From: Syntrophobacter sp. SbD2
GTDB lineage: Bacteria > Desulfobacterota > Binatia > UBA9968
Assembly: GCA_945889495.1 (NCBI GenBank)
Contig: CAMDBU010000027.1
Coordinates: 1-44,904 of the forward strand
Direction: 5' to 3'
Length of the DNA stretch: 44,904 nucleotides
Below, piece by piece: positions 24,096 to 32,903 of the stretch. Made by a program: the position numbers and the translations under genes. The notes beneath the pieces are model-generated. The model was not told the origin of the DNA. It searched no databases and saw only the letters and a list, made by a program, of their open reading frames with translations. How positions within the stretch are numbered: position 1 is the first letter of the stretch; every line of letters begins with the position of its first letter.

Positions 24096-24839
24096 CTAGT
24101 GAAACACACTCCCGCCATCGACGACGATCGACTGCCCGGTCATGAAGTCGCTGTCCGACGAGCAGAGAAAAACTAGCGTGCCCATCAAGTCGTCGGGCGT
24201 TTGTAGCCGCTTGATGGAGCGCGCTTTGAGTTGTAGTTCGGTCAATTCCGCAGGCGCGTTTTGCCCTTCGTGCTCGACCAATCCCGGCGCGATGGCGTTG
24301 ACGCAGATGCCGAACTCGCCGACTTCCCGCGCCAGCGATCGGGTCATGCCGATCAGCGCGGCCTTGGATGCGACGTAGTGGAGAAAGTTGGGCGTGCCCC
24401 AGTAGGCGGTGGACGATGAGATGTTGATGATCTTGCCGCTCTTCTGTTCTTTCATTTGCGCGAACACCGCTTTGGCGCAGAGAAATGGCCCTTTGATATT
24501 CACCGCGGAAACTTTGTCCCACTCCTCGCCGCTGATCTCGTAGAACGGATGGCGCTCGATGTTGATGAAGATCGCCGCGTTGTTGACGAGTATATCGATG
24601 CGGCCGAAGGCTTTCACCGCCTCGGCAGCCATGCGGTTAGTGTCGGCTTCGTTCGACACATCGACCTTAAGCGCCAGCGCCTTGCCGCCCCTGGCGCGAA
24701 TCTCATTGGCGACCGCTTCACCGTCGAGAATATCGGCGATCACCACCGCCGCGCCCTCTTCGGCTAACCGCCGGCAATAAGCGGCGCCGATATGGCGCGC
24801 GCCGCCGGTGACGATGGCAACTTTGCCTGCCAACCTCAT
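24096..24839 (-). CDS. Short-chain dehydrogenase/reductase (SDR), classical type
   Basis: 247 residues, the classical SDR length. The NAD(P) motif is TGGARHIG (residues 11-18), Asp36 at the end of beta-2 suggests NAD preference, and NNAA is at 86-89. The catalytic set is Ser142/143, Tyr155 and Lys159 (YVASK), with PG near the C-terminal half and GQSIVVDGG at the end. It should oxidise or reduce a small alcohol or ketone. The ATG at 24839 overlaps the upstream flavoprotein stop by 4 nt (ATGA), so they are translationally coupled. A longer GTG start exists but lies inside that gene. Confidence 0.93.
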   Translation of the reverse strand: MRLAGKVAIVTGGARHIGAAYCRRLAEEGAAVVIADILDGEAVANEIRARGGKALALKVDVSNEADTNRMAAEAVKAFGRIDILVNNAAIFINIERHPFYEISGEEWDKVSAVNIKGPFLCAKAVFAQMKEQKSGKIINISSSTAYWGTPNFLHYVASKAALIGMTRSLAREVGEFGICVNAIAPGLVEHEGQNAPAELTELQLKARSIKRLQTPDDLMGTLVFLCSSDSDFMTGQSIVVDGGSVFH

Positions 24840-26458
24840 GTCAGCCCCGTCAGATGCTCGCGAAAGTCCACCGGATTCCACCAGGTCTTGAGTCCCAACG
24901 TTTCCGCGATCACTTTCGCCGCGTTGTAGCCCGGCGCGCCGGTGATGTTACCGCCGGGGTGGCAGGAGGAGCCGCACATGAATAGGCCGTCGATGGGCGT
25001 TTTGTACTGGCCCCAGCCGGGGAACGGGCGGTTTTCCAACGCCTGATCGCCGGAGTATTCGCCGACCATCCAATCGCCGCAGTACATGTTTTTGTCATGG
25101 CGCTCGATGTCGAGCGGCGTCGTCGAGTCGGTGGAAAGTATATTCGCCTCGTCCAAATTCGGCGCGAATTTTTGCCAGACCCCCAACTGCTTCTTAAACC
25201 AATCGTCGCGAGCCTTGTCCCAGTTCAGCGGATTGCCCCAGAGATTATAGGTCATGAGCTGCCACATGAATGCGGTGGCTTTGCCCGGCGGTGCCTGGGT
25301 AGGATCGTGGAACGACGGCGTGGCGCCGTTCATGAATGGCTTGCGCGGCAATTGGCCGGTGCGGCAGTCCTCGAAGAGATTCTGCAAGTCTTCATAATCA
25401 TCCAAGCCGACTATATGCATGAACGAGCCGGCGACTTCGGGATGCTTTTCTTCGGTGATATATTTCGGCCGCTCGTTGAGCGCCAAGTTAGTCGCGAAAA
25501 TCGGCGTGGTTTTGGAGAAGCGAAAATTGCTCGCCAGATCGGCGAACTTGGTTTCGAGATTTTCCTTGCCGACCAGTTTGATGAAAGTCTCCACCGGATT
25601 GACGTTGGAGGCGATGAACTTGCGCGCCTTGATCACCGTGCCGTCTTCCAAAACCACAGCCGTTGCCTGGCCTTTGTCGACGAGAATTCTTTCCACGCCA
25701 TTGGCCTCGATGTAGTCGACGCCGTTGTGCGACATCATATGCGCCAAGTTGTCGCCCAACGCGTGGGAGGTGCCGCGGCATAGTTGCGGGTTGACCCCCC
25801 AGGCGATCATGGCGGGAATTAAATAGCCGGTCTTGGGCGCGTCGAGCTCGTAGCCGCGCATGACGCCCAAGAAGCCGATAAACGCCCGCACCCGCGGATG
25901 CTCGAAGTGCTTGAGCACGAACTCTTCCGGCGTGGTGTCGAAGTACTTCAAATACTCGCGCCCCTCTGGGGTCTTTTCCAGGAGCGGCTTTTTCTCCTCG
26001 AAGGCTAGCGGCACGGCGTAGGTCTCGGTGAAGACAATTTTCTGCACCACCGGCTGCCAACGCGTCCAGATGTCCATGAACGACGCCGCGTCTTTTTTGG
26101 AGAAACGCGCGATGGTCTCGACGGTCTTGTTCACGTCGGAGAACCAGCCGAGATAGGTCTTGTCGAGAAAATGGTGCACCACGCCGGGATCGGGCCGGTA
26201 GTAGTGAATGCCGAAGTTCTCCAGCTCCAGATCCTTGTACCAGGGCAGCATCATCAAGCCGCGGTGAAATACCGAATGGATGTTGTGCCAGAAGCCAGCG
26301 TAGTTGCGGTCCTCATGGGAGTCGAGACCGCCACCCACTTCCATGTTTTTCTCGACCACCATGATCTTCTGGCCGCACTTGGCCAGATAGCCGGCGCAGA
26401 TCATGCCGTTGTGGCCGGCGCCGATGACGACGCCGTCGTACTCTAAGATTTTTGCCAT
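24836..26458 (-). CDS. Phytoene dehydrogenase-like FAD/NAD(P) oxidoreductase (first of two)
   Basis: 540 residues, a flavin amine oxidase/phytoene desaturase-type flavoprotein (PYROXD2-like). The N-terminal dinucleotide motif GAGHNG at about residues 12-17 leads to VVEKNMEVGGG, the FAD-ribose region. The C-terminal signature GLFMCGSSCHPGGNITGAPGYNAA is the last FAD-binding motif (cited in two parts: MCGSSCHPGG and APGYNAA). The start at 26458 is chosen because the longer frame begins inside an inverted repeat. It is coupled to the SDR downstream and follows a second, related flavoprotein gene. Substrates of this group are poorly known; a carotenoid role is not supported, since no carotenoid synthesis gene is present. 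Confidence 0.88.
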   Translation of the reverse strand: MAKILEYDGVVIGAGHNGMICAGYLAKCGQKIMVVEKNMEVGGGLDSHEDRNYAGFWHNIHSVFHRGLMMLPWYKDLELENFGIHYYRPDPGVVHHFLDKTYLGWFSDVNKTVETIARFSKKDAASFMDIWTRWQPVVQKIVFTETYAVPLAFEEKKPLLEKTPEGREYLKYFDTTPEEFVLKHFEHPRVRAFIGFLGVMRGYELDAPKTGYLIPAMIAWGVNPQLCRGTSHALGDNLAHMMSHNGVDYIEANGVERILVDKGQATAVVLEDGTVIKARKFIASNVNPVETFIKLVGKENLETKFADLASNFRFSKTTPIFATNLALNERPKYITEEKHPEVAGSFMHIVGLDDYEDLQNLFEDCRTGQLPRKPFMNGATPSFHDPTQAPPGKATAFMWQLMTYNLWGNPLNWDKARDDWFKKQLGVWQKFAPNLDEANILSTDSTTPLDIERHDKNMYCGDWMVGEYSGDQALENRPFPGWGQYKTPIDGLFMCGSSCHPGGNITGAPGYNAAKVIAETLGLKTWWNPVDFREHLTGLT

Positions 26459-26462
26459 TGTC

Positions 26463-26534
26463 CCGTCATACCGGCGTAGGCCGGTATCCATCCCCATCCC
26501 CCAACCTGGATGCCGGTCTGCACCGGCATGACGG
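26463..26534. repeat. Intergenic inverted repeat, CCGTCAT-CCGG family (REP-like)
   Basis: Left arm 26463-26490 and right arm 26507-26534 are 28-nt reverse complements with 6 differences. They form a long stem with a 16-nt loop, each arm containing a CCGG-N-CCGG sub-palindrome. It lies between the two flavoprotein genes. A related but shorter element occurs at 44380-44459. Confidence 0.85.
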
Positions 26535-26584
26535 ATTGGAGCTTTTCTTAATTCGGAATAACATCAGCCAAGCGGCGCGCACTG

Positions 26585-28162
26585 TCAAAGCTTCAAGTCC
26601 GCCTTCATCGCCTGCCACGCGTTATACCCCGATCCGGCGATCACCGCGTCGGCGGGATGCATCGCCACACCGACTTGATAGAGCCCTTGGATCGGCGTGC
26701 GGTAGTCGGAAATTTGCTCGATGGGACGCATCTCGCCCATCTGTGTCGGAATCTTGCGCGCGACCCACACCGAGCCGCGGCGCATATTGGGCCAGCGGGT
26801 CGCCATGTAGTGCGGCTCCATGGCGACCTTCATGGTGATGTTTTCGTCGGTCAAGTTGGTGGCGTAGCGCCGCCACAGAGTCAACACAGTATCGAGAAAA
26901 TCATTTTTCAGCTTGACCCAATCCTCGGGCCGCTGGCCTTTCAACTGATAGGGCACCGGCAGATACACCGACGCCGCATGCTTGCCGGCGGGCGCCTGCA
27001 AGGGATCGAAAGCGGTCGGGCAAATCGCGTGCAGACAAGGATGTGACGGAAACTCACCGGCACGAATTTCCCGCCACATGGTTTCAAGATCGCCGGGCCG
27101 CTCGGGGCCGATGTTAACGTTCATTGCCTGGCCCACCGCCGGATTGTTGGCTTCATGCATGGCGTAGCGCACCGGCGCCTTCAACGCGAGATGAACTTGG
27201 AAGTAAGAAAACTCGTCGACTTGAATATCTTTCACCCGCTCGACAAACGTCCGCGGCAGATAATCCTCCCCCACCATCTCGACCAGCGTCGCATAAGGAT
27301 CGGCATTGGACACCACCGCCAAACGCGCCGTCCACTCGCGCCCATCGCGCAAGCGCACGCCGACTGCCCGGCCGTCGTCGTTGACGAGGATTTTTTCGAC
27401 ATGATGGACCGCGCGGATCTGCCCGCCATTGTGGACATAGGCGCGCTGCAAGACTTGGGCGATGCTATGGGAACCGCCGCGCGCCAGCTCGGGCTGTTCG
27501 TCGCCGGCGACTAGTTTTAACACTTCAATGCCACCACCGGCATAATCGACACCGACACCGCGCGGGATCGCCATCTGCGACAGGATCAAAGTTTTCACCG
27601 CGTCGTTGTCGAACAGCTCGTCGACCACTTGGCGCGGTGACAGCTGCCAGAGCCGTTTGAATTCCGGACCGTCGGGATCGCCATCTAGCGTTTGCAAGAT
27701 CGCCGCCCCCGCCAGTGGCGACTGGTAATAGTAGGGAATTAGAAAATCGCGGATCAGCTGCTGAAAGCGGCGATGCAGTTGACGCCAGGTCTCGCCGTCC
27801 TTGGTCGAAAACCGCTTTATCGAAGTGACGGTCTGCTCGATGGATCGATGGTGAGAGACCGACTGACCATCGGGCAGCAGCAACGAGCTGATCACCGGCG
27901 GCGCGATGAACTCAGCATGGTGGCCGTCGTCCCAGTTGAGTTCCTTCCACACCGGCGAGACTTCCCGGTTGTCTTGGAAATAAGCCAGGGTGTTATGCCA
28001 GTAGCCGGGCCGGGTGATCTCCTCGCTGGCCAACCGCCCGCCATTTTCCAACCGGCTCTCGCAGATCACCGTGCGCAGCCCCGCCTTGGCGAGATAGGTG
28101 CCAAGAGCAAAGTTGTTTTGCCCGGCGCCGATCAGTATGACATCCCACTCGCTATCGACCAC
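26585..28162 (-). CDS. Phytoene dehydrogenase-like FAD/NAD(P) oxidoreductase (second of two)
   Basis: 525 residues, related in plan to the neighbouring flavoprotein but clearly diverged. The FAD motif is GAGQNN at the N-terminus (a variant of GxGxxG whose last Gly is Asn, as in part of this group), then CESRLENGG. The C-terminal part reads GLYQVGVAMHPADAV followed by GSGYNAW, the usual last FAD contact. The start is a GTG at 28162 with AGGGAG 6 nt upstream. The open frame continues upstream through an inverted repeat and gives a Val/Leu-repeat peptide that is not convincing. It is probably co-transcribed with the SBP gene before it and the flavoprotein/SDR genes after it. Substrate unknown. 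Confidence 0.85.
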   Translation of the reverse strand: MVDSEWDVILIGAGQNNFALGTYLAKAGLRTVICESRLENGGRLASEEITRPGYWHNTLAYFQDNREVSPVWKELNWDDGHHAEFIAPPVISSLLLPDGQSVSHHRSIEQTVTSIKRFSTKDGETWRQLHRRFQQLIRDFLIPYYYQSPLAGAAILQTLDGDPDGPEFKRLWQLSPRQVVDELFDNDAVKTLILSQMAIPRGVGVDYAGGGIEVLKLVAGDEQPELARGGSHSIAQVLQRAYVHNGGQIRAVHHVEKILVNDDGRAVGVRLRDGREWTARLAVVSNADPYATLVEMVGEDYLPRTFVERVKDIQVDEFSYFQVHLALKAPVRYAMHEANNPAVGQAMNVNIGPERPGDLETMWREIRAGEFPSHPCLHAICPTAFDPLQAPAGKHAASVYLPVPYQLKGQRPEDWVKLKNDFLDTVLTLWRRYATNLTDENITMKVAMEPHYMATRWPNMRRGSVWVARKIPTQMGEMRPIEQISDYRTPIQGLYQVGVAMHPADAVIAGSGYNAWQAMKADLKL

Positions 28163-28172
28163 GACGAACTCC

Positions 28173-28242
28173 CTCGTGCTCGTGTTCGCGGCTCGTGTTC
28201 GTCCGGAATCCGACACGAGCACGAGCACGAGCACGATCACGA
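28173..28242. repeat. Intergenic inverted repeat, CTCGTGCTCGTG family, copy 1
   Basis: Left arm 28173-28207 and right arm 28209-28242 are imperfect reverse complements built from CTCGTG/CACGAG hexamer-like units. It sits between the SBP gene and the second flavoprotein gene. A second copy lies at 37694-37757. Confidence 0.8.
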
Positions 28243-28281
28243 CATGCAACCACAGGGCTCACCTCGACACGTTAAGCAGCA

Positions 28282-29295
28282 CTACTGCAAAAATATCTTC
28301 TTATACTCCGCCATCTTTTCCCTGAGCGCAGCGGCGTCCATGTCGAGCATCTCGACGAGCTCGATCTTGTCGGCGTCGGGCAAGGGCGGATAGATGCCTT
28401 TGCGGGTGATGAATTCGCCGATGCCGGCCATGATCTTCAAGCTTTCCTCGCCGAGGAAGTAGTCGATAAACGCCCGGCCGCCGCTCGGATGCACCGGCTT
28501 GGCGGCCATGGCGATGGACTGGCCGTCGCCCATGAATTTACCCAGCCGTGAGTAATCCAGCGGCACGCCCTTCTTGCCGTAGAAGACGACATTTTTCAGA
28601 AATGCCACGCCGATGGGCGCTTCGCCGGTGGTGATCCGCTCGCCGGCGGGGGTGAGCGATTCCACCAACAGCGGTTTGGACGCCGCCAGGTCGCGAATAA
28701 ATTTGTCGGCCCGCTCCTTGCCGAGAATCTTGGGCAGACTGGCGAGCCACTGGGCGGTGGTCACATGTTGGCTCGGATCGGGGAACACCACTTTGCCCTT
28801 GTACTGCGGCTTGACCAAATCTTCTAAACTCTTCGGCGCGTCGGCCGGCTTCACGGCGCTGGTGTTATAGACGATGCCGATGATGCTGTTGCGGTAACTC
28901 GGCGAGCCGAGGGCCGTGTTGATCACTTCCTTGGGAAAGGCGCGCGCCGACGGCGAGTCGTATTTGCCGAGAAAGCCGTCCTTGGCGATCAGCTGCAAGG
29001 TCACGTCGGTGGTCAAGACGACATCGAAACCAGGCTTGCCGGCGCGCGACTCTGTGGCGATACGGTCGGTGACTTTGTTCGACGCCGCGCGCCAGTACTC
29101 GACGTCAATGCCATGGCGTTTCTTCATCGCCGCAGCGATCAGATCCATGGTTTCGTTTTCCAGCGAACCGTAAACGATCACCTTGCCGCCCTCTTTTTTC
29201 GCCGCCTCCAGCAGCTTGGCATCCTGAGCCAGCGCCGCGCCTTGCCAGCTTAGAAGAACGGCGAAACTAGCGATTAAGTACCTGGAGAATTTCAT
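28282..29295 (-). CDS. ABC transporter substrate-binding protein, Fe3+/AfuA-like type
   Basis: 337 residues. Signal peptide at about residues 1-23 (MKFSRYLIASFAVLLSWQG to ALAQ), then AKKEGGKVIVYGSLENETM, the standard first strand of extracellular solute-binding family 1 proteins related to iron(III) or thiamine/phosphonate binders. LTTDVTLQLIAKDGFL and GIVYNTSAVK follow the family pattern. The start is ATG 29295, preceded by AAGGGGGCAGG; the longer frame lacks a sensible N-terminus. No permease or ATPase gene is adjacent. Its neighbours downstream are oxidoreductases, suggesting uptake or sensing of their substrate. Similar SBPs in such genomes often stand alone. Confidence 0.87.
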   Translation of the reverse strand: MKFSRYLIASFAVLLSWQGAALAQDAKLLEAAKKEGGKVIVYGSLENETMDLIAAAMKKRHGIDVEYWRAASNKVTDRIATESRAGKPGFDVVLTTDVTLQLIAKDGFLGKYDSPSARAFPKEVINTALGSPSYRNSIIGIVYNTSAVKPADAPKSLEDLVKPQYKGKVVFPDPSQHVTTAQWLASLPKILGKERADKFIRDLAASKPLLVESLTPAGERITTGEAPIGVAFLKNVVFYGKKGVPLDYSRLGKFMGDGQSIAMAAKPVHPSGGRAFIDYFLGEESLKIMAGIGEFITRKGIYPPLPDADKIELVEMLDMDAAALREKMAEYKKIFLQ

Positions 29296-29423
29296 AGTGA
29301 ACCTGCCCCCTTGAGATGTATCGTGCATAGCCCAAAGCCGGGTCAATGTCCATCCGCTTTTTGCGCCACTTTAGTTATTCGATTGTCTGCCCCTTCGCCA
29401 TTTGCTACCCTGCGAAGCATCCC

Positions 29424-30542
29424 ATGACTGCACCAGAAAAACTTAAAAAAATCCGCGACGAGTTAAAGCAACTGTTTCTCGAACGGGCCGACTTGATCGA
29501 CGGCGCCCTGGCGGCGCTTTTGTCGGCCCAGCATTTGTTGATCGTCGGCCCGCCGGGCACGGCGAAATCGATGTTGGCCGACGAGCTCTGCCGGCGCATC
29601 GAGGGGGCCAACTATTTTCAGTGGCTGCTGACCCGCTTCACCACCCCCGAAGAGGTCTTCGGCGCGGTGAGTCTGAAGGCCTTGGAACAGGACGACTACC
29701 GCCGGGTGACGACGCGCAAGCTGCCCGAAGCCCATATCGCCTTCTTGGATGAAATATTCAAAGCCAACTCGTCGATTTTGAATTCGATCCTATCGCTGAT
29801 CAACGAGCGCTTGTTTCACAACGGCAAGGAGATCGTCAAAGTGCCGCTCCTGACGCTGTTCGGCGCCAGTAACGAGCTCCCCGAGGAAGAGGAGCTGACC
29901 GCGCTCTACGACCGCTTTCTCCTGCGCTTCGTGGTCGGCTATATCAGCGAGGATTTCCGCTTCCTGCGCATGCTCGAAGCCCAGAGCGCGCCGGAACGAA
30001 CGATCTTAACGCTCGCCGAGTTGAACGAGCTCCAACAGCTGGCGCGCAATGTCGCGATCCCGCCCCATGTCTACCGCAGCATCGCCGACATCCGCCGCGA
30101 GCTCAATAAGAAAAACATCCAAGCTTCCGACCGGCGCTATCGCCAATGTTTAGGTCTCCTCCAAGCCTACGCCTTTATCGAAGGCGAACACGAAGTCTAC
30201 GAAAAGCATCTGCTGTTCCTCGAACATGTCTTGTGGCGCGATCCCGCCGAGCATGACGCCGTGCGCACCACCATCCGCGAGATATTGCTCGGCTACGAAG
30301 AAGAAATCACCGAGCTGCTCTATGAATCGCGCGAGATCCGCGAGTCGGCGTTACAAACCAGCCGATCGAGCGATGAGCGGGCGCGCGCCTTGATCGAACT
30401 CCATACCAAGCTGCGCAATATTCTGGTCAAAGTCGATCAGATCATGGATAAGGCCAAACGCATGGGCCGGCCTCTCGACCGGGTCGACAAGGCGCGTGGC
30501 GAGATCGAACAGCTGCAGAAAGATCTCCTGGAGCAGTTCTAA
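29424..30542 (+). CDS. MoxR-family AAA+ ATPase (RavA-like)
   Basis: 372 residues. AAA+ ATPase of the MoxR/RavA group, which act as chaperones for assembling or inserting cofactors into metalloprotein complexes together with a VWA partner. Walker A is GPPGTAKS (residues 42-49), Walker B IAFLDEIFKA (about 103-112) and sensor 1 LFGASNELPEEEEL. The NERLFHNG block and LYDRFLLRF (arginine finger region) are typical. The C-terminal part is helical and charged. The ATG at 29424 replaces an upstream start with an unlikely peptide. The stop overlaps the next gene by one base, so it is coupled to its partner. Confidence 0.92.
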   Translation: MTAPEKLKKIRDELKQLFLERADLIDGALAALLSAQHLLIVGPPGTAKSMLADELCRRIEGANYFQWLLTRFTTPEEVFGAVSLKALEQDDYRRVTTRKLPEAHIAFLDEIFKANSSILNSILSLINERLFHNGKEIVKVPLLTLFGASNELPEEEELTALYDRFLLRFVVGYISEDFRFLRMLEAQSAPERTILTLAELNELQQLARNVAIPPHVYRSIADIRRELNKKNIQASDRRYRQCLGLLQAYAFIEGEHEVYEKHLLFLEHVLWRDPAEHDAVRTTIREILLGYEEEITELLYESREIRESALQTSRSSDERARALIELHTKLRNILVKVDQIMDKAKRMGRPLDRVDKARGEIEQLQKDLLEQF

Positions 30543-32116
30543 TGGCCACCAGGCGTCCCACCAAAGCGCCGGCCAAACGGGTTTTCCAACCCCTGCCAAA
30601 AAATAGTTTCTGGATCGATAGCGACGCCTACGACCGGCGGGTCTGGGAACACCTGCGCCAGGAGTCGCCGTCGTTGCGCGAGGTCGAAGCCAACGGCGCC
30701 ACCCTGCTGCCGCACTTCGGGCCGCTTTTGCAAGATATTTTTTGCCTGCTGTTTAAGAACAATATCCGTTACAACGCCGACGCCGAAGTCCTGCCCAGCG
30801 CGCTCCTCAACCGGAAATTTCTCGACGCCATTCATCAGGGCAGCCAGTACGATTTCCTGCGCGACCAGACGCTATTGAACGAAGCCCATGCCGGCCTGTC
30901 GACCTTGATCCTCGGCGAACGGCTGCTAGGGCTGGTGCGCGAGGAGAAGTTTTTAAACCGGCGCGACATGCGCGATCTCTGGGATATTCAAAAGCAGGAA
31001 GAGCTGGTCGGCGACAAGATCGAAGCCTACGACAACGCCGACACCATCCCCGAAGATCAGCTATCGGAAGAGGGCAAGAAGGCGCTGCAAAAAGCCAAGG
31101 AAAAGATGGGCGGCGAGGTGCAAGGCGCCGAGGCGCTCCTGCGCCACAAGACTGCGCAGTTGAAAGAAGACTTGAAGCAGTTCGAAGCCCAGGCGAAAAA
31201 CCGTCTGCAAGCCGAAGCGATCAAGGTTGCCCAGGAGCTCGAAGACGCCAGCGAAGAAGCCCAGGTCTGGGGCGACACCATCGGCACCGGCGAGAAATCG
31301 CCGCCGGGGCAAAAATTAGAACTGGGCCGGCGGCTGGCCGGCAACGAGAAATTGAAAAAGCTCGCGCGCATGGTCGGGCGCATGAAGTTTCACGCCCAGG
31401 CGCTGCGCAAAAAAGTCTTCGAGCGATCGAATGAAGAGCTCCTCGAAGTCGAGCAAGGCGACGCCCTGCACCGTTTGCTGCCGCATGAAATGTTGAGCCT
31501 GCATCATCCGGTATTGCGCAAGGATTTTTACCGCCGCTTTCTCGACCAGGAGCTGATTCAGTATTCGCTGCGCGGCGTCGAGGAAAAAGGCAAAGGACCG
31601 ATGATCGTCTGCCTGGACGGCAGCTCGTCCATGTCCGGCGACAAGGAGATCTGGTCCAAGGCGGTAACTTTGACGCTGTTGGAAATCGCCCGCAAACAGC
31701 GCCGGTTATTCCGCTCGATCTGTTTTTCGTCGGCTGACACGCCGCTGCAAGTCTTGGACATGAACCCGCGCGACCGCTACGAGGTCGAAACCAAGACCAT
31801 CATGGATTTGGCCGAATACTTCCCCGGCGGCGGCACCGATTTTCAAAAGCCCCTCGACGCCGCGCTCGCCTGCCTGCGCGAATCGCGCTTCAAGAAAGGC
31901 GACATCATTTTCATCACCGACGGCGAATGCCAGGTCGACCCGCAGTGGGCGGAGAATTTCCGAGAAGAAAAAGAACAACTCGGCTTCTCACTGTTCTCGA
32001 TCCTCATCGACATGGGCCCAGCATCGTTGGGCACGCTTAAGGAATTCAGCGACCGGATCTCAACGATCAAACAATTGACCGGCGATGAAGCGAAAGAGAT
32101 TTTCATAAAATTTTAG
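30542..32116 (+). CDS. VWA-domain protein, partner of the MoxR ATPase (ViaA-like)
   Basis: 524 residues. A helical N-terminal part (about 1-345) has a long charged coiled stretch (about 175-260, EGKKALQKAKEKM to KNRLQAEAIKVAQELE, seen as a heptad-like pattern). A C-terminal von Willebrand factor A domain (about 350-524) has the MIDAS metal motif D-G-S-S-S (about 359-363), a downstream Thr region (GGGTDFQKP) and Asp in FITDGEC. Such proteins pair with MoxR ATPases (RavA-ViaA and related). The cognate target cannot be deduced; neither neighbour is an obvious metalloenzyme. TAATG overlap with the ATPase gene. Confidence 0.9.
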   Translation: MATRRPTKAPAKRVFQPLPKNSFWIDSDAYDRRVWEHLRQESPSLREVEANGATLLPHFGPLLQDIFCLLFKNNIRYNADAEVLPSALLNRKFLDAIHQGSQYDFLRDQTLLNEAHAGLSTLILGERLLGLVREEKFLNRRDMRDLWDIQKQEELVGDKIEAYDNADTIPEDQLSEEGKKALQKAKEKMGGEVQGAEALLRHKTAQLKEDLKQFEAQAKNRLQAEAIKVAQELEDASEEAQVWGDTIGTGEKSPPGQKLELGRRLAGNEKLKKLARMVGRMKFHAQALRKKVFERSNEELLEVEQGDALHRLLPHEMLSLHHPVLRKDFYRRFLDQELIQYSLRGVEEKGKGPMIVCLDGSSSMSGDKEIWSKAVTLTLLEIARKQRRLFRSICFSSADTPLQVLDMNPRDRYEVETKTIMDLAEYFPGGGTDFQKPLDAALACLRESRFKKGDIIFITDGECQVDPQWAENFREEKEQLGFSLFSILIDMGPASLGTLKEFSDRISTIKQLTGDEAKEIFIKF

Positions 32117-32427
32117 GGTGCTGGAGGCGATCGCGCCGGAACCACTACGCAAGCCAGGAGAACCGTGTTGTATAACGCAGGGTGGATACCAATAAAGCGG
32201 ATACCGAAAAGCCAATCCTGTCGCTGTCTTTTCTCCCTGCTGTTTGACGAATGGCGGGCGCTGGCAGTGTAATTTTCATACACAGACCAGTGTATGGAAT
32301 CCCGGCAGTCATGAAGAAAACTTGACAGGTATTGAATATGCTTATAGAAACCGGCCTGCGTGAATGAATCGAGAAAATTTCTTACACTGGTCAGTATAAT
32401 CACAAGTTGGGCTGAAGAGAGCATGAA
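32117..32427. other. Gene-free stretch before the cassette-like array
   Basis: No convincing gene. It holds a 10-nt inverted pair GACCAGTGTA (32285-32294) and TACACTGGTC (32383-32392), a TTGACA (32322-32327) with a poorly spaced TATAGA, and a perfect TATAAT at 32395-32400 that lies 5 nt before the core-like GTTGGGC at 32406. The -10 box without a clear -35 may drive the first cassette gene. A 103-codon minus-strand frame across the region has no recognisable protein features and was rejected. Confidence 0.5.
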
Positions 32428-32817
32428 ATGAGCATCTTCGAAGGAATCAACGTTGTCTCGATCTCTGTTTCCGATCTTGATGAAGCTCGTCGGTTCTACC
32501 GAGACACACTGGAACTCGGCGACCCGATCTACGATCTTCCGGAGGCAAACTGGATCGAATTCAGCGGCGGCAGCGCTTCTGGGAATATCTCAGTCACGAA
32601 GGCGACGCCAGGTTGGGCGCCGAACAGCGGCACAACGATCGTGCTCAACGTCGCGGACTGCAACGTTGTCTGCGCTGAGCTGCGGCTGCGTGGAGTGCGC
32701 TGTGAAGATCCAGTAGTGTTTCCGGGCTACGTGACGTTCTGTAGCTTCTACGACCCATTTGGCAATCTCCTCCAGATGTGCAGCCCCGCACCCGAAACGC
32801 AAGATTCACTCCAATGA
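32428..32817 (+). CDS. VOC-superfamily (glyoxalase/dioxygenase-like) protein, cassette gene
   Basis: 129 residues, a single glyoxalase-type beta-alpha-beta-beta-beta module pair. VVSISVSDLDEARRFYRDTLEL is the standard opening, and FYDPFGNLLQM is the standard end carrying a metal-ligand position. Members include fosfomycin or bleomycin resistance proteins and dioxygenases, and many are unassigned; no resistance role can be claimed. The gene starts 16 nt after a GTTGGGC core site and stops 7 nt before GCCCAAC, which is its exact reverse complement. That is the expected signature of an integron cassette whose attC closes on its own 5' end. The ribosome site is GAAGAGAG. Confidence 0.85.
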   Translation: MSIFEGINVVSISVSDLDEARRFYRDTLELGDPIYDLPEANWIEFSGGSASGNISVTKATPGWAPNSGTTIVLNVADCNVVCAELRLRGVRCEDPVVFPGYVTFCSFYDPFGNLLQMCSPAPETQDSLQ

Positions 32818-32824
32818 CGTGCCT

Positions 32825-32883
32825 GCCCAACAATGTGCTGCACGCGACGTGCGAAGACGCGCGCGTGATCACGGACGTTAGCA
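32825..32883 (+). repeat. attC-like recombination site (59 bp) after the VOC gene
   Basis: R''-type box GCCCAAC (32825-32831, fits RYYYAAC) and R'-type box GTTAGCA (32877-32883, close to GTTRRRY) enclose an imperfect palindrome: CACGCG repeated in inverted form, and GTG near both outer ends. The total is 59 bp, the classic element length. GCCCAAC pairs perfectly with the GTTGGGC that starts this cassette at 32406, a specific prediction of the integron model. Confidence 0.5.
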
Positions 32884-32903
32884 CTACGAGGAGCGCCTAG
32901 CAG

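Noticed and set aside
32113-32424. Minus-strand 103-codon frame in the gap before the VOC gene
   Set aside because: No ribosome site, no motif and unusual composition; the region is better read as regulatory or cassette boundary DNA.
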